The notes below the pieces were generated by a model. The model worked only from the letters and a program-made list of their open reading frames with translations, searched no databases and was not told the DNA's origin. Shown piece by piece: positions 18,814 through 27,833 of a DNA stretch of 64,000 bases. Position 1 is the first letter of the stretch. Each line of letters starts with the position of its first letter. The translations under genes and the position numbers were made by a program. Source of the DNA: Ponticaulis sp. (GTDB taxonomy: Bacteria; Pseudomonadota; Alphaproteobacteria; Caulobacterales; Hyphomonadaceae); assembly GCA_002723155.1 (NCBI GenBank), contig PBNO01000006.1, forward strand, positions 273,470 to 337,469. Direction: 5' to 3'.

Positions 18814-19632
18814 TTGTCGGCACAAACTCAGATTCGACGCAAAACCGTACGTGATATCGCCAAGGCTAAGGGCGGTACGCCGCTTGTATGTCTGACGGCG
18901 TATGATGCGCCTCGAGCCGCGCTGATCGACGAGCACGTAGATGTTATCCTCGTCGGCGACAGCGTCGGCATGGTCGTTCACGGGCTTGATTCCACGGTCG
19001 GCGTGACGATGGACATGATGGTGCTGCACGGGCAGGCCGTTATGCGCGGTGCCAAGCAGGCTTTTGTCGTCGTTGATATGCCGTTCGGGTCCTACGAAGG
19101 CAGCCCCGTTCAGGCGTTTGAAAATGCGTCCCGCATTATGATGGAAACGCGCTGTCAGGCTGTGAAGCTGGAGAGTGGCGTCTATGCGGGTGAGACGGTG
19201 CGATACCTCGTCGAGCGCGGCATTCCTGTCATGGCGCATGTCGGCTTGCGTCCGCAGGCGATCAACGTGGATGGCGGCTTCAAAGCCAAAGGCCGGACCG
19301 ATACTGAACGCGAGCGTGTCATCAACGAGGCGCGCGCTGCCGAAGCTGCCGGTGCGTTCGCTGTGGTTGTGGAAGGCGTTGCAGAAGACCTGGCCGCCGA
19401 ACTGACACAGGAACTCAGCATTCCGACAATCGGCATCGGTGCGAGCGCTAAATGCGACGGCCAGATTCTCGTAACAGAGGATATGCTGGGCCTGTTCGAA
19501 TGGACTCCAAAGTTTGTGCGCCGCTATGGAAATGTGAAGGGTGAGATATCCTCTTCGGTTGAAAAATACGCCGAAGAAGTGCGCTCCAGAGCCTTTCCGG
19601 GCGAGGCGGAAACTTATTCGTTGAAATCTTAG
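18814..19632 (+). CDS. panB: 3-methyl-2-oxobutanoate hydroxymethyltransferase
   Basis: First committed step of pantothenate synthesis: ketopantoate from 2-oxoisovalerate and methylene-THF. 272 residues from TTG with AGGAG upstream. Family motifs: CLTAYDAP, VGDSVGMV, the Mg-binding region, VDMPFGSYE, GRTDTERERV and GIGASAKCDGQILV. No panC is adjacent. Confidence 0.95.
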   Translation: MSAQTQIRRKTVRDIAKAKGGTPLVCLTAYDAPRAALIDEHVDVILVGDSVGMVVHGLDSTVGVTMDMMVLHGQAVMRGAKQAFVVVDMPFGSYEGSPVQAFENASRIMMETRCQAVKLESGVYAGETVRYLVERGIPVMAHVGLRPQAINVDGGFKAKGRTDTERERVINEARAAEAAGAFAVVVEGVAEDLAAELTQELSIPTIGIGASAKCDGQILVTEDMLGLFEWTPKFVRRYGNVKGEISSSVEKYAEEVRSRAFPGEAETYSLKS

Positions 19633-19716
19633 AAATCTTTAAAGTGAAGACGCGTTGAAGAGTGGGCAGACACCCGCTAATGTCTCGCCGCAATGTGAAT
19701 TTTCCGGGGTAACCGT

Positions 19717-20400
19717 GTGAGTGATATTTTCGAAGAAGTCGATGAGGCGTTAGCCCAGGACAAAAGTCTTCAAATCTGGCGTGTTGTGCGCCCGTTTGTG
19801 TATGGCGGTGTCGCTGTCCTCGTTATCGGTGTCGGCGCGTGGGAATTCATGAAGTGGCAGGGCGACCAGTCTCAGAATAATGAGGCAACGGCGTTTTATG
19901 CTGCCCAGACGGCGCTGGAAGCGAACGACTATGTCGCGGCTGAAGCGCTCTTCTCTGAAATCGCAAATTCCAACAGCGCATACGCTACGCTTGCTGGCCA
20001 CTATCTGGCGCAGGTCGAGCTTTCAGGGCTTGGAGATCGTGCTGCAGCGATCGAGGCGCTGGATTCAGCTGCTGGTCAGGACGGGCCAATGGCAGATATT
20101 GCGCTGATGAAGTCAGCCTATCTGCAGGCAAACGCGCTCTCCGTTGAAGAACTTGAGACAATGCTCGCGCCAATTCTGGACTCAGATGGCATGACGCTGG
20201 TCTACCTCGCAGAAGAACTTATCGCGTCTCGCGCTTACCAGCTCGGTGATTTGGCTGAGGCGCGCCGTCGTTTTGAAATGATTTCTTTCTCACTGGATGC
20301 CTCCGATGGCGTTAAGCAACGTGCACAACAGGCACTTGCTGCGCTCGATACCCTCGCACAGCTCGACGGCACTAATCAGACAAACGGGGTGACCCAATGA
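19717..20400 (+). CDS. TPR-containing membrane protein (YfgM/ancillary SecYEG-like)
   Basis: 227 residues from GTG. One N-terminal transmembrane segment (about 27-45, VYGGVAVLVIGVGAWEF) is followed by periplasmic TPR-like helices, the YfgM architecture. It overlaps bamB by 4 bases (ATGA), and the yfgM-bamB-der order is the standard cluster, which supports a role in envelope protein biogenesis. Confidence 0.85.
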   Translation: MSDIFEEVDEALAQDKSLQIWRVVRPFVYGGVAVLVIGVGAWEFMKWQGDQSQNNEATAFYAAQTALEANDYVAAEALFSEIANSNSAYATLAGHYLAQVELSGLGDRAAAIEALDSAAGQDGPMADIALMKSAYLQANALSVEELETMLAPILDSDGMTLVYLAEELIASRAYQLGDLAEARRRFEMISFSLDASDGVKQRAQQALAALDTLAQLDGTNQTNGVTQ

Positions 20401-21773
20401 AGACCCAATTGAAACTTGGCGCCCTGACCCTGTCAGCGCTGCTTCTGGCATCCTGTTCTACCATCGATAACTTCAACCCGTTCAGCGGCGGCGGCAATGA
20501 TGACGTCGACACTGTTGATCGTGCGGGTCGTATCGCGATGGTCTCAGCGGTTACCGAACTTGAGCCTGATCCAGCGCTCGTCGCGACGGCGATTATTCTG
20601 CCAGACGCTCTGCGTGTGGATTCATGGAGCCAGGCGGGTCGCGTGCCATCAAAGGTTACAGGCCACGTCGCGGGCGGTACTGAACTTGAAGTCGAATGGC
20701 GCTGGACGCGTGGTGAAGGTGCTGACCGCAATCACGCGCTTACCGTTCCGCCTGTCGCGGCTAACGGACGTATTTTCGTATTGGATTCACGTCAGACGGT
20801 TCACGCAATTGACGCTGAGACCGGCCGTTCGCTTTGGGACGTTGAGCTTGAGTCAGACCATAGCCGCGATAGCCGTGCATTTGGTGGCGGTCTTGCCGTT
20901 GCCGGTGACAAGCTGATCGTGTCATCGGGCTTCGGTTTCGTCGCTGCGCTTGATGCTGCGACGGGTTCTGAAATCTGGCACCGTACGACCGAGGCGCCGA
21001 TTACAGGTTCGCCTTCCGTGCTTGGCGAGCGTATTTTCATCGTGTCCAACAATAACGAGTTCTTTGCCATGTCTCTTGAGACAGGCGAAATTCAGTGGAC
21101 CGATCAGGCTATTGCGGAAACAGCTCGCGTTCTTTCCTCTCCGAGCCCTGCAGCCGTCGATGATGTTGTTGTGACGCCTTATTCTTCTGGCGAAGTCATT
21201 GCCTATCTTCCGGCCAACGGACGCCGCCTCTGGACAGATTCACTCACACGCGCGGGCCGCTTCACACCGATCTCCGCGATCAATGACATTGCATCACGTC
21301 CGGTTCTGAATGCTGGCCTTGTTTATGCGAGCAGCCAATCTGGCGTGCTTGCAGCGATTGATGGCCGTTCAGGGACACGCGTCTGGGAGCTGCCATTTGG
21401 CACGACGCAGGCGCCTGTGATTTCGGGCGAATTCCTTTTTGCCGTCGGCGTGAATGGTCAGCTCATTTGCGTTGAAGCGATTACAGGCCGTGTTGTCTGG
21501 ACAGAGCAACTTCCAAACTTCGAAGACATGGAAGACCGTGAAGACCGTATCAGCTATGCGGGACCACTTCTGGCGTCCAACCGTCTTGTCACTGTATCTT
21601 CTGACGGACGCATTTCAGCGTATTCTCCGCAGACAGGTGAACTCATTCAAGAGCAACAATTGATTCGTGTTGGTCGATTTGGCGCAGATGCGGGCTTTTT
21701 CCTTGAGCCAATTGCGTATAATGACCGCATTCTTGTTCTCGCAGATGACGGAACACTTTTCTCTATAAGGTAA
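20397..21773 (+). CDS. bamB: Outer-membrane assembly lipoprotein BamB
   Basis: Lipoprotein of the BAM complex that inserts outer-membrane beta-barrels. Signal peptide with lipobox LASC, a Gly/Asp-rich linker, then a PQQ-like beta-propeller: repeated blades with the pattern A-x-D-x-x-T-G-x-x-x-W (e.g. AIDAETGRSLW, ALDAATGSEIW, AIDGRSGTRVW). 458 residues. Directly upstream of der. Confidence 0.92.
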   Translation: MKTQLKLGALTLSALLLASCSTIDNFNPFSGGGNDDVDTVDRAGRIAMVSAVTELEPDPALVATAIILPDALRVDSWSQAGRVPSKVTGHVAGGTELEVEWRWTRGEGADRNHALTVPPVAANGRIFVLDSRQTVHAIDAETGRSLWDVELESDHSRDSRAFGGGLAVAGDKLIVSSGFGFVAALDAATGSEIWHRTTEAPITGSPSVLGERIFIVSNNNEFFAMSLETGEIQWTDQAIAETARVLSSPSPAAVDDVVVTPYSSGEVIAYLPANGRRLWTDSLTRAGRFTPISAINDIASRPVLNAGLVYASSQSGVLAAIDGRSGTRVWELPFGTTQAPVISGEFLFAVGVNGQLICVEAITGRVVWTEQLPNFEDMEDREDRISYAGPLLASNRLVTVSSDGRISAYSPQTGELIQEQQLIRVGRFGADAGFFLEPIAYNDRILVLADDGTLFSIR

Positions 21774-21782
21774 GAAACCCCT

Positions 21783-23168
21783 ATGCCCCTGAAAGTGGCC
21801 ATTGTCGGCCGCCCGAACGTCGGGAAATCTACGCTCTTCAATCGCCTGGCGGGACAACGTCTGGCGATTGTTGATGACCAGCCCGGTGTAACAAGGGATC
21901 GACGCGAAACGCCGGCAGAGCTTGCCGGCATGAAGCTTTTGTTGATCGACACCCCGGGATTTGAAGACGTTCACGACACATCGCTTGAGGCTCGTATGCG
22001 ACAGCAGACCGAGCAGGCGATCAAAGAAGCCGACGTTTCTCTGTTCATTGTTGACGCCCGCGCTGGCATAACTCCGCTCGATGAGCGGTTTGCGGAGCTA
22101 TTGCGCCGGGCCAACAAGCCGGTGGTTCTGGCGGCGAACAAATGTGAAGGTAAACAGGCTGAAGAAGGCCTGATGGAAGCCTTTGCTCTGGGCTTTGGTG
22201 AGCCGGTTGCGCTTTCTGCCGAACATGGTGAGGGCCTCGCAGAACTGTTCTCTGCTATCGTGCGTGAAGTGCCTGAAGCCAAAGATCAGGAAGAAGAAGT
22301 CGTCGAGCGCGAAGCGCCATTTGATCCTGACGCTGAAGAACTGCCTCCGCCGCCTAAGACAGCCCGCCTCATTGTGGTCGGGCGTCCGAATGCGGGTAAA
22401 TCGACACTCATCAATCAGCTGCTTCAGTCAGACCGCCTTCTGACAGGGCCTGAGGCCGGCATTACCCGCGACTCGATTGAAGTCGCCTGGGAGTATGAAG
22501 GCCGTACAATCAAACTGGTCGACACGGCCGGTCTGCGTAAGCGCGCGAAAGTTCATGAGTCGCTCGAGAAGATGTCCACGTCGGACACGATCCGATCTAT
22601 CCGGTTTGCGGACATTGTTGCTCTGGTGATGGATGCACGTGAAGCCTTTGAGAAGCAGGATCTTCAGATCGCTGACCTGTGCGTTCGCGAAGGCCGTGGC
22701 CTCGTCATGGTGATCTCCAAGTGGGATCTGGTCGAGAACCCGGACCAGTATGCAAAGCAATTGCGCGAAAAAGCGGATCGACTGCTGCCGAACGCCAAAG
22801 GCGCGCCGGTTGTGTTCCTGTCCGGTCTTACCGGCAAGCGCATCGACCGGATGATGCCTGCTGTAATGCAGACATTTGATGACTGGAATGCGCGGGTCAA
22901 AACCAAGGACCTCAACGATTGGCTTCGTCATGTGGTCGAGCGTCACCCGCCACCATCTGTGCACGGCAAGCCGATCAAGCCGAAATATATGAGCCAGATC
23001 AAAACGCGTCCGCCGACATTTGTTCTCATGGCGAATCGCGGAGAGAACATGCCCGAAGCTTATAAGCGCTATCTTGTGAATGGTCTGCGCGAAGCTTTTG
23101 ACCTGAAAGGCGTGCCAATCAGGCTTTATGTTCGTCAGGGTAAAAACCCTTACGCGGATAAAGGCTGA
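21783..23168 (+). CDS. der: Ribosome-assembly GTPase Der (EngA)
   Basis: Essential 50S assembly GTPase with two tandem G domains and a KH-like C-terminal domain, 461 residues. G1 of domain 1 is GRPNVGKST (8-16) with DTPGF; G1 of domain 2 is GRPNAGKST (about 200) with DTAGL and SKWD. An acidic linker (EEEVVEREAPFDPDAEELPPP) lies between the domains. Confidence 0.97.
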   Translation: MPLKVAIVGRPNVGKSTLFNRLAGQRLAIVDDQPGVTRDRRETPAELAGMKLLLIDTPGFEDVHDTSLEARMRQQTEQAIKEADVSLFIVDARAGITPLDERFAELLRRANKPVVLAANKCEGKQAEEGLMEAFALGFGEPVALSAEHGEGLAELFSAIVREVPEAKDQEEEVVEREAPFDPDAEELPPPPKTARLIVVGRPNAGKSTLINQLLQSDRLLTGPEAGITRDSIEVAWEYEGRTIKLVDTAGLRKRAKVHESLEKMSTSDTIRSIRFADIVALVMDAREAFEKQDLQIADLCVREGRGLVMVISKWDLVENPDQYAKQLREKADRLLPNAKGAPVVFLSGLTGKRIDRMMPAVMQTFDDWNARVKTKDLNDWLRHVVERHPPPSVHGKPIKPKYMSQIKTRPPTFVLMANRGENMPEAYKRYLVNGLREAFDLKGVPIRLYVRQGKNPYADKG

Positions 23169-23241
23169 AAAGGGTGATTCAGGCTTAATCTTCCTCTTGC
23201 ATTTGAGTTCGCATAACTTTAGAAGACGCGTTCTTAAATGT

Positions 23242-23318
23242 GCCGCCTTAGCTCAGTCGGTTAGAGCGCTAGATTGTGGATCTAGAGGTCCCCCGTTCGA
23301 ACCGGGGAGGCGGTACCA
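23242..23318 (+). tRNA. tRNA-His (GTG), prophage integration site
   Basis: Acceptor GCCGCCT/AGGCGGT (G1:U72), D-arm GCTC/GAGC, anticodon stem CTAGA/TCTAG around TTGTGGA (anticodon GTG), T-stem CCCCG/CGGGG, A73 and encoded CCA. No extra 5' G is paired, and position 73 is A. Loss of the universal G-1:C73 pair is a known feature of many alphaproteobacteria. The 3' part from 23267 is also the prophage attL repeat, so the gene stays intact after integration. Confidence 0.96.
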
Positions 23319-23319
23319 T
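23267..23319 (+). other. attL (3' part of tRNA-His)
   Basis: 53 bp from the anticodon arm to just beyond CCA, repeated at 62080-62132 with two differences: C23294 versus T62107 and G23304 versus A62117. These two positions pair with each other in the T-stem. Confidence 0.92.
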
Positions 23320-23397
23320 TTTTCCTTTATAATCAATGTTCTATTTCTCCGGTGTTTGCCTGACTGGCCATCGTTAGATTGACCGTTAGATTTAGAT

Positions 23398-24453
23398 TCA
23401 GTGTTTGTTCTGATTCAGTCTGTGAATCATCGACAGCACAACGGCGTTCCGATCCACGTAAATTTTCTTCATTGCTTCCACGTCAGTCTCAGACCAGCCC
23501 ATAATCAGCGCGATTTCTGCATTGCTGAAGCCTGCGACGCAGAGGCGGGTCGCGTAGGTGTTGCGCGTCCGGTGCAGCGTGTGGTCAAGGCCAAGGTCTT
23601 TGAATCGGTCGTTGATCTTGTGGCCAAGCGTATCGGGGCGCATAGGATTGCCGCGCTCGCCAGTGAATACACGCAGGCCAAGGCCTTTCTTTGATTGTGC
23701 CTGTCTGCGCTTCATGTCTTCGAAATGCGCCTGTCCTTCAGCTGTGAGCGGGATAATAGCGATCTGGTTGCGCTTAGACGTGCGGACTTCGGAGAGATCG
23801 AAGTGATCGCCCTTGAATTGTGACCATGAAAGCAAGGCGAGGTCGTTACGGCGTAGCGGTACATGAGTTGCCCCGATGAATATGTCGGCCTCGGTCGGGT
23901 TCGCGCCATCGAGAAAGGCTGCAATATCCGCCTGGGGGATTGGTGTCTTGTCATCCGGAGCGCGGTATTTGTTCTTGATGCGGTCTGTTCGGTTCTCTGA
24001 AATCGTTCCGAGATCCACGGCATGTTTAGAAATCTGATTGACGACAAAGACGCACATATCGGCTGTACGGGCGCTGGATGCAGCAAGTTCGCCTTGCCAC
24101 TTAATCACAACGCCTCTGAATTTAGGGTCTGCCATTGCTGACACCGGAAGTTTACGGAACTTCTCACGCACCTTCTTGATATAGCTGGCATAGCCCTCAC
24201 GGGTCTTTGCTGTAAGGGTTCCGGCCCAATCATCGGCTAGGCGCTCAAACGCTGTATAATCATCGTGAGCGGCCTTCTCTGCCTTAATGGCGTCGACATA
24301 GGCGCGGACAAATTCTTTCGGGTATGGCTGTCTGACTTTAAGGCCGTCGCATGTCCAGAACTGGGTGCGCGGGTGCTGCTTTCGCGTATAGTAGTAATAG
24401 CGAAACTTCCCGTTAGCGAGCTTCCGTCTGGAATGGTAGAGGCCTTCTATCAT
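23398..24453 (-). CDS. int: Tyrosine-family phage integrase
   Basis: Site-specific recombinase, 351 residues. The catalytic set is visible: Arg201/202 (VPLRRNDL), His294 and Arg297 (LHRTRNTYATRL), Trp320 in MGW and the nucleophile Tyr332 in IYVDR. The N-terminal part (YHSRRKLANGKFRYYYYTRK) is the arm-binding-like domain of alphaproteobacterial phage integrases. It lies 79 bases from attL and points toward the tRNA. It overlaps the upstream gene by ATGA, so it is the last gene of the leftward operon. Confidence 0.95.
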   Translation of the reverse strand: MIEGLYHSRRKLANGKFRYYYYTRKQHPRTQFWTCDGLKVRQPYPKEFVRAYVDAIKAEKAAHDDYTAFERLADDWAGTLTAKTREGYASYIKKVREKFRKLPVSAMADPKFRGVVIKWQGELAASSARTADMCVFVVNQISKHAVDLGTISENRTDRIKNKYRAPDDKTPIPQADIAAFLDGANPTEADIFIGATHVPLRRNDLALLSWSQFKGDHFDLSEVRTSKRNQIAIIPLTAEGQAHFEDMKRRQAQSKKGLGLRVFTGERGNPMRPDTLGHKINDRFKDLGLDHTLHRTRNTYATRLCVAGFSNAEIALIMGWSETDVEAMKKIYVDRNAVVLSMIHRLNQNKH

Positions 24454-24635
24454 GCTGCTGTTTCTTCTTGCTCACGAAGCCAGCGTTCTAGTTCGTCTTC
24501 TTTGCTGGCTTCCATCATAGGCTGAGTGAACACCGTGATCTTCTTTCCGTCCACTGCAAAGCCATAGATCGTCATCCCGACAGCCTTAGCGGCGTCGATC
24601 ATGCGCTTGATCTCTGCTTGTGTGGCGAGGCTCAT
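24450..24635 (-). CDS. Small phage protein, excisionase position
   Basis: 61 residues (MSLATQAEIKRMIDAAKAVG...). Its start overlaps the preceding stop (ATGA) and its stop overlaps int. The N-terminal helix and the position directly before int suggest a candidate excisionase/directionality factor, but no excisionase motif is certain. Confidence 0.7.
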   Translation of the reverse strand: MSLATQAEIKRMIDAAKAVGMTIYGFAVDGKKITVFTQPMMEASKEDELERWLREQEETAA

Positions 24636-24862
24636 TTTTGCTTCACCTCTCTGGGTTGGTGTTCTCCGCACCATGTCCAATGATCTGTCATCGGCCAGCG
24701 TGCGCTAAGGTCTTCGGCCTCGATGTAGTCTTCGTCACGATACCAGCTTGCAGGAAGTGAGGCTGTGGGCGCTGAGCGATGGCATTCACCATACTTAGTT
24801 TTAGGCTCATACTGAGATGCGCCTTGTTGGTATTCCCAGAAGCGGCAAGTCTCACACGTCAC
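24632..24862 (-). CDS. Small cysteine-rich phage protein (zinc-ribbon-like)
   Basis: 76 residues with CETC near the N-terminus, GECHR in the middle and WCGEH near the end: a four-cysteine pattern typical of small phage zinc-binding proteins of unknown function. Overlaps its neighbours at both ends within the leftward operon. Confidence 0.7.
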   Translation of the reverse strand: MTCETCRFWEYQQGASQYEPKTKYGECHRSAPTASLPASWYRDEDYIEAEDLSARWPMTDHWTWCGEHQPREVKQK

Positions 24863-25223
24863 GGCTCACCTCCAGTGCGCGTACAAGGGCGGCAGAACGG
24901 GCGAGGGCTTCGGTCGGGGCCTTCAGAAAAGTGGGCTGACCATCGGCCAATTTGATTGAAGAGATATAGGCAATACCGCTTCTGTACGTTTCGATATATA
25001 CTGGCCAGTACTGTCCCGACAGATACCCCCGCTCTAACGCAGCAATGGCGTTCAAGTCGGTGAGGGGGTTGGCATGAATATTGATTTTTGCCTGTTCAGG
25101 TTTCTGCACAAGCATTCCGCCAGCTTCGAACACATCCTTTCCCGTCACAAACGTAAGCATTTCAGCGGCCAGCTCTGTTGTATCGCCAGTACAGGCTTCA
25201 ATGCGCTCTGAGAGTTTAGTCAT
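24852..25223 (-). CDS. Hypothetical phage protein
   Basis: 123 residues. ATG 25223 overlaps the upstream stop by ATGA, which fixes the start; the longer frame to 25262 is not supported. A soluble alpha/beta protein with a C-terminal helix (PTEALARSAALVRAL). This layout resembles small phage proteins that end in an ALARA-type helix; function unknown. Confidence 0.7.
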   Translation of the reverse strand: MTKLSERIEACTGDTTELAAEMLTFVTGKDVFEAGGMLVQKPEQAKINIHANPLTDLNAIAALERGYLSGQYWPVYIETYRSGIAYISSIKLADGQPTFLKAPTEALARSAALVRALEVSRDV

Positions 25224-25429
25224 TGGTCTGCTCCAAGGGCTTGGCGTGCTTCTTTTCCCCATTCCTCAAACTCAAGATCAATTCCGTCTTCGAGCGCGTT
25301 CTTGAGCACAAGGCAGAGTATCGCGTTCTCAGACCGCAACCTCTCCACCTCTTCTACAAGTGCTATGGTGGTAGGTGGGTCTGCAGGCGTTCCCGCCAGT
25401 GCATCGCTCTTAATCTGGGATAGGTTCAT
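25220..25429 (-). CDS. Small hypothetical phage protein, helical
   Basis: 69 residues. A heptad-like central helix (IALVEEVERLRSENAILCLV) suggests a short coiled coil, often seen in small phage early proteins. ATGA overlaps on both sides. Confidence 0.65.
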   Translation of the reverse strand: MNLSQIKSDALAGTPADPPTTIALVEEVERLRSENAILCLVLKNALEDGIDLEFEEWGKEARQALGADQ

Positions 25430-25872
25430 TCTCTATTTCCTTTCCGTCCAGCTTTTGAAAGCGGGGACACGTAGTTGTCTGGTTTCCAGCCGAGATTGTT
25501 CCGGCTTTGAATTAGTGGCCTCTTGCCTGCTGCTTTGCGCTTGGCGCGTCGTGCAGCCTGTCCGGTGTAGCCCTGCTTGCGGGAGGCCTCTTTGGCCTCT
25601 CGGTTGTCGATCAGCGTCTTGACCTTGTGGCAGTCCTTGCAAAGATAGGCCGCGTTCTCGGTCGTGCTTTCACCGTGTGCCCAGACTGGCTCCATGTGGT
25701 CCAGATCCTCCGCTTTGCGTTCGCACGACTTCGGCAGGCCGTATCGGGCCTTAATTCGGTGAGCCTCGCAGACACCGCCAGACCGTTCGCGCACTTCCTG
25801 CTTGACCTTCTCCGGCCAGCTCTTGCGCTCTGCCTTAGCTGGCGGCGGCTTTACCTTTGGAATGAGGGTCAT
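25426..25872 (-). CDS. HNH endonuclease domain protein
   Basis: 148 residues. HNH core: CEAHRIK, then DLDHMEPVWAHGES (catalytic DH), the Asn in TTENAAYLC and KDCHKVKT (final metal-ligand His), with four cysteines that probably bind a structural zinc. It lies in the early recombination operon rather than next to terminase, so it is probably not the packaging-associated HNH. The C-terminus is very basic (RRAKRKAAGKRP). Confidence 0.85.
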   Translation of the reverse strand: MTLIPKVKPPPAKAERKSWPEKVKQEVRERSGGVCEAHRIKARYGLPKSCERKAEDLDHMEPVWAHGESTTENAAYLCKDCHKVKTLIDNREAKEASRKQGYTGQAARRAKRKAAGKRPLIQSRNNLGWKPDNYVSPLSKAGRKGNRE

Positions 25873-26108
25873 TCGTTTTCAAACCCATGATCGCGAGCAA
25901 TCTTGTTGACTGTAGGGTTTTTGAATTCACCGTGATGCTCATAAAACCAATTGCCGATGCATCTTTCGTACAAGTCAGCGGCGGCGGCCTTTGTCGGATT
26001 CTCCATTAGCCATGTTCTCATGGAGTCGATTTCAACAGCATCATCAAGCTCTGCGAACGTCTCTAGCGTTTCAAAATCGCGACGACACTTTGCGTATGAG
26101 CGCGCCAT
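25869..26108 (-). CDS. Hypothetical phage protein
   Basis: 79 residues, helical and acidic at the C-terminus, with AAGGA upstream of the ATG. No recognised domain. The stop overlaps the HNH start by ATGA. Confidence 0.65.
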   Translation of the reverse strand: MARSYAKCRRDFETLETFAELDDAVEIDSMRTWLMENPTKAAAADLYERCIGNWFYEHHGEFKNPTVNKIARDHGFENE

Positions 26109-26120
26109 CTCTATTCCTTC

Positions 26121-26639
26121 CTATGCCGGTTCGTTTTCGGCGGCTGCTTTGCGCTTGCGTTGGATGGTCTTCCCGCTCGGAGTAATGCCGATCATTTCAT
26201 CGATTAGTGCGCGGGTTTCGAGTTGTGTCAGCGTCGGCCAAATGTGAGTGACAACACCATCCAGAGCCCGCGCCAAGAATTCCTCGAAGTCTTTCTGAGG
26301 CATTGCCGCATAGCTCATAGAATGCAGCTCTTCCTTCATTGAGACTCGCCCTGTTTCCAAGTCGATTGACGGGACCATATCGAACCGGCCAGCCCATCTT
26401 TTGAAATCGTTCATCACCGCCTGATCAGTAGGATAAATATCGCTATTCTCGGCAATCACGGTGGCCAGCTTCCAGATGAAGCGGTGCTGTTGCGGATTGC
26501 GCCCTGTCTCAGTGCGAACCATGATAAGCTTGTCGGGCTTCAGGTGATCGTAAATCCGGTCAGCGGTCCAAACATCGTCGGGCTGCAAAACAAGCGTTTC
26601 ACCAACCCGACGAGCGTAGAGGCGAGGTCCATCCGCCAT
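26121..26639 (-). CDS. Phage recombination-module protein (DUF1367/NinB-like region)
   Basis: 172 residues. The stretch around HRFIWKLATVIAEN, an aspartate-rich middle (DQAVMNDFKRWAGRFD) and PQKDFEEFLARAL recall phage proteins of the DUF1367/NinB neighbourhood, which accompany single-strand annealing proteins. Assignment is tentative. TAATG overlap with the upstream annealing-protein gene. Confidence 0.6.
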   Translation of the reverse strand: MADGPRLYARRVGETLVLQPDDVWTADRIYDHLKPDKLIMVRTETGRNPQQHRFIWKLATVIAENSDIYPTDQAVMNDFKRWAGRFDMVPSIDLETGRVSMKEELHSMSYAAMPQKDFEEFLARALDGVVTHIWPTLTQLETRALIDEMIGITPSGKTIQRKRKAAAENEPA

Positions 26640-27451
26640 TAGTGCGCGTCCTCAAATTCTGGCTCAGCTTCGTTCAGGCGATTGCGTGCAGCCGTGAACA
26701 GCTCAACGATTTTCATGAACCAGTGCTTTTCAGACTTCGCGAGCGCGTTGATGCGTTCGGCGTGCTTCTCGTGAAAGGCGTCCAGCTTTTCGAGCGATGC
26801 ACAGCGGGAAAGATTATCGTTTACCCAGTCGTGTATCTTGTTGCCCTCGGTCCGGTCATCGACTGGCTTTGCCTCTTGATCATCCTTTTGTGCTGGCGGA
26901 GCGGTATTCCGGTTATCAGCCGACTCCTGACGATCAGCTTCATTTTCGCCGCTGTCGTCTGGGCCGTGCAGGTCGCCTTTGTGCCACAAGTCTAGGGCAG
27001 CACCGAAACGCATGGCAGCATTCCGCAAAGCGTCGCCAATCACTTCTTTGATTGCGTCGCCGCCGTTCTTTCCGGGCGCGTCGCCATAACCGGGACGGGT
27101 TACTCCGCAGACGGTAAGCCTTATCCACATTCCGCCATTGTTATCCAGAGCTGGAAGCCCATTGGCATCATATGACATTGGCTCCCAGTTCCAGTTCGGA
27201 TCACAATCCAGAAGCCGGTCAGTCAGGGCTGCGTGACCAACGTAATCGAGGTGGATAACGTCCTTGTGGTGATATTGTCCGCAAAGCTGGCAGCGAATTC
27301 CAACAGACCAGTCCTTAGCCTTAATTGCAGCCTTCAGACTTTCCGTCTGGTGCTTGGTCGGTTTTGGCAGCTTAGAAATCTGGTTTTCTGGAAATGGCAT
27401 ACGCAACAATTCCAGTCCTTCCGGTTTGCTCGGCAGCATACCATCAGCCAT
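26639..27451 (-). CDS. Rad52/ERF-like single-strand annealing protein
   Basis: 270 residues. The core VGHAALTDRLLDCDPNWNW followed by MWIRLTVCGVTRPGYGDA and DALRNAAMRFGAALDLW is characteristic of phage proteins of the Rad52/ERF type, which anneal complementary single strands in phage recombination. The tail (175-220) is acidic and disordered. Start ATG 27451 has GGAG at 9 bases; the 27496 alternative has none. Confidence 0.78.
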   Translation of the reverse strand: MADGMLPSKPEGLELLRMPFPENQISKLPKPTKHQTESLKAAIKAKDWSVGIRCQLCGQYHHKDVIHLDYVGHAALTDRLLDCDPNWNWEPMSYDANGLPALDNNGGMWIRLTVCGVTRPGYGDAPGKNGGDAIKEVIGDALRNAAMRFGAALDLWHKGDLHGPDDSGENEADRQESADNRNTAPPAQKDDQEAKPVDDRTEGNKIHDWVNDNLSRCASLEKLDAFHEKHAERINALAKSEKHWFMKIVELFTAARNRLNEAEPEFEDAH

Positions 27452-27833
27452 TGTCTTTTCTCCATTTGATAGCGATTGAATCCGGTCCGCGCTCAAAGCT
27501 TGCGCCGAGTACAGAGAGGCCTTCTTTCAGGGCGTCACTGATCTTCTTCTTGTCCGGCTCTACTTTGGTGCGGGTGTATTTCGGGGGCAGGGCGTCAGGC
27601 GCTGCGACTTGCACAGACATAGATCCGCGCTTAACGCTCAGCGTTGCTAGTTCATGGTCCTGAGACGGGACGCCAGCCTCTTGCAGGTGCGCAAGAATAT
27701 TTCCGCGCTCGGTTGCCTTCTGCTCTGTAACGGCTTTCAGTTCGTTCTTAAGCTCATTCTCGCGGCGTTCGATTTCGTCCAGGCGGCGCACCATATCGTC
27801 TAGCGCAACGTCCCAGTTGTTCAGATCAGTCAT
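27444..27833 (-). CDS. Gp157-like phage protein
   Basis: 129 residues. An N-terminal coiled coil (about 15-50, Glu/Lys-rich heptads) is followed by the siphovirus Gp157-type tail: PPKYTRTKVEPDKKKISDAL, then GASFERGPDSIAIKW. Gp157 proteins accompany recombination genes and have been linked to protection of phage DNA from host nucleases, but function is not proven. GGAG lies 6 bases before ATG 27833. Confidence 0.78.
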   Translation of the reverse strand: MTDLNNWDVALDDMVRRLDEIERRENELKNELKAVTEQKATERGNILAHLQEAGVPSQDHELATLSVKRGSMSVQVAAPDALPPKYTRTKVEPDKKKISDALKEGLSVLGASFERGPDSIAIKWRKDNG

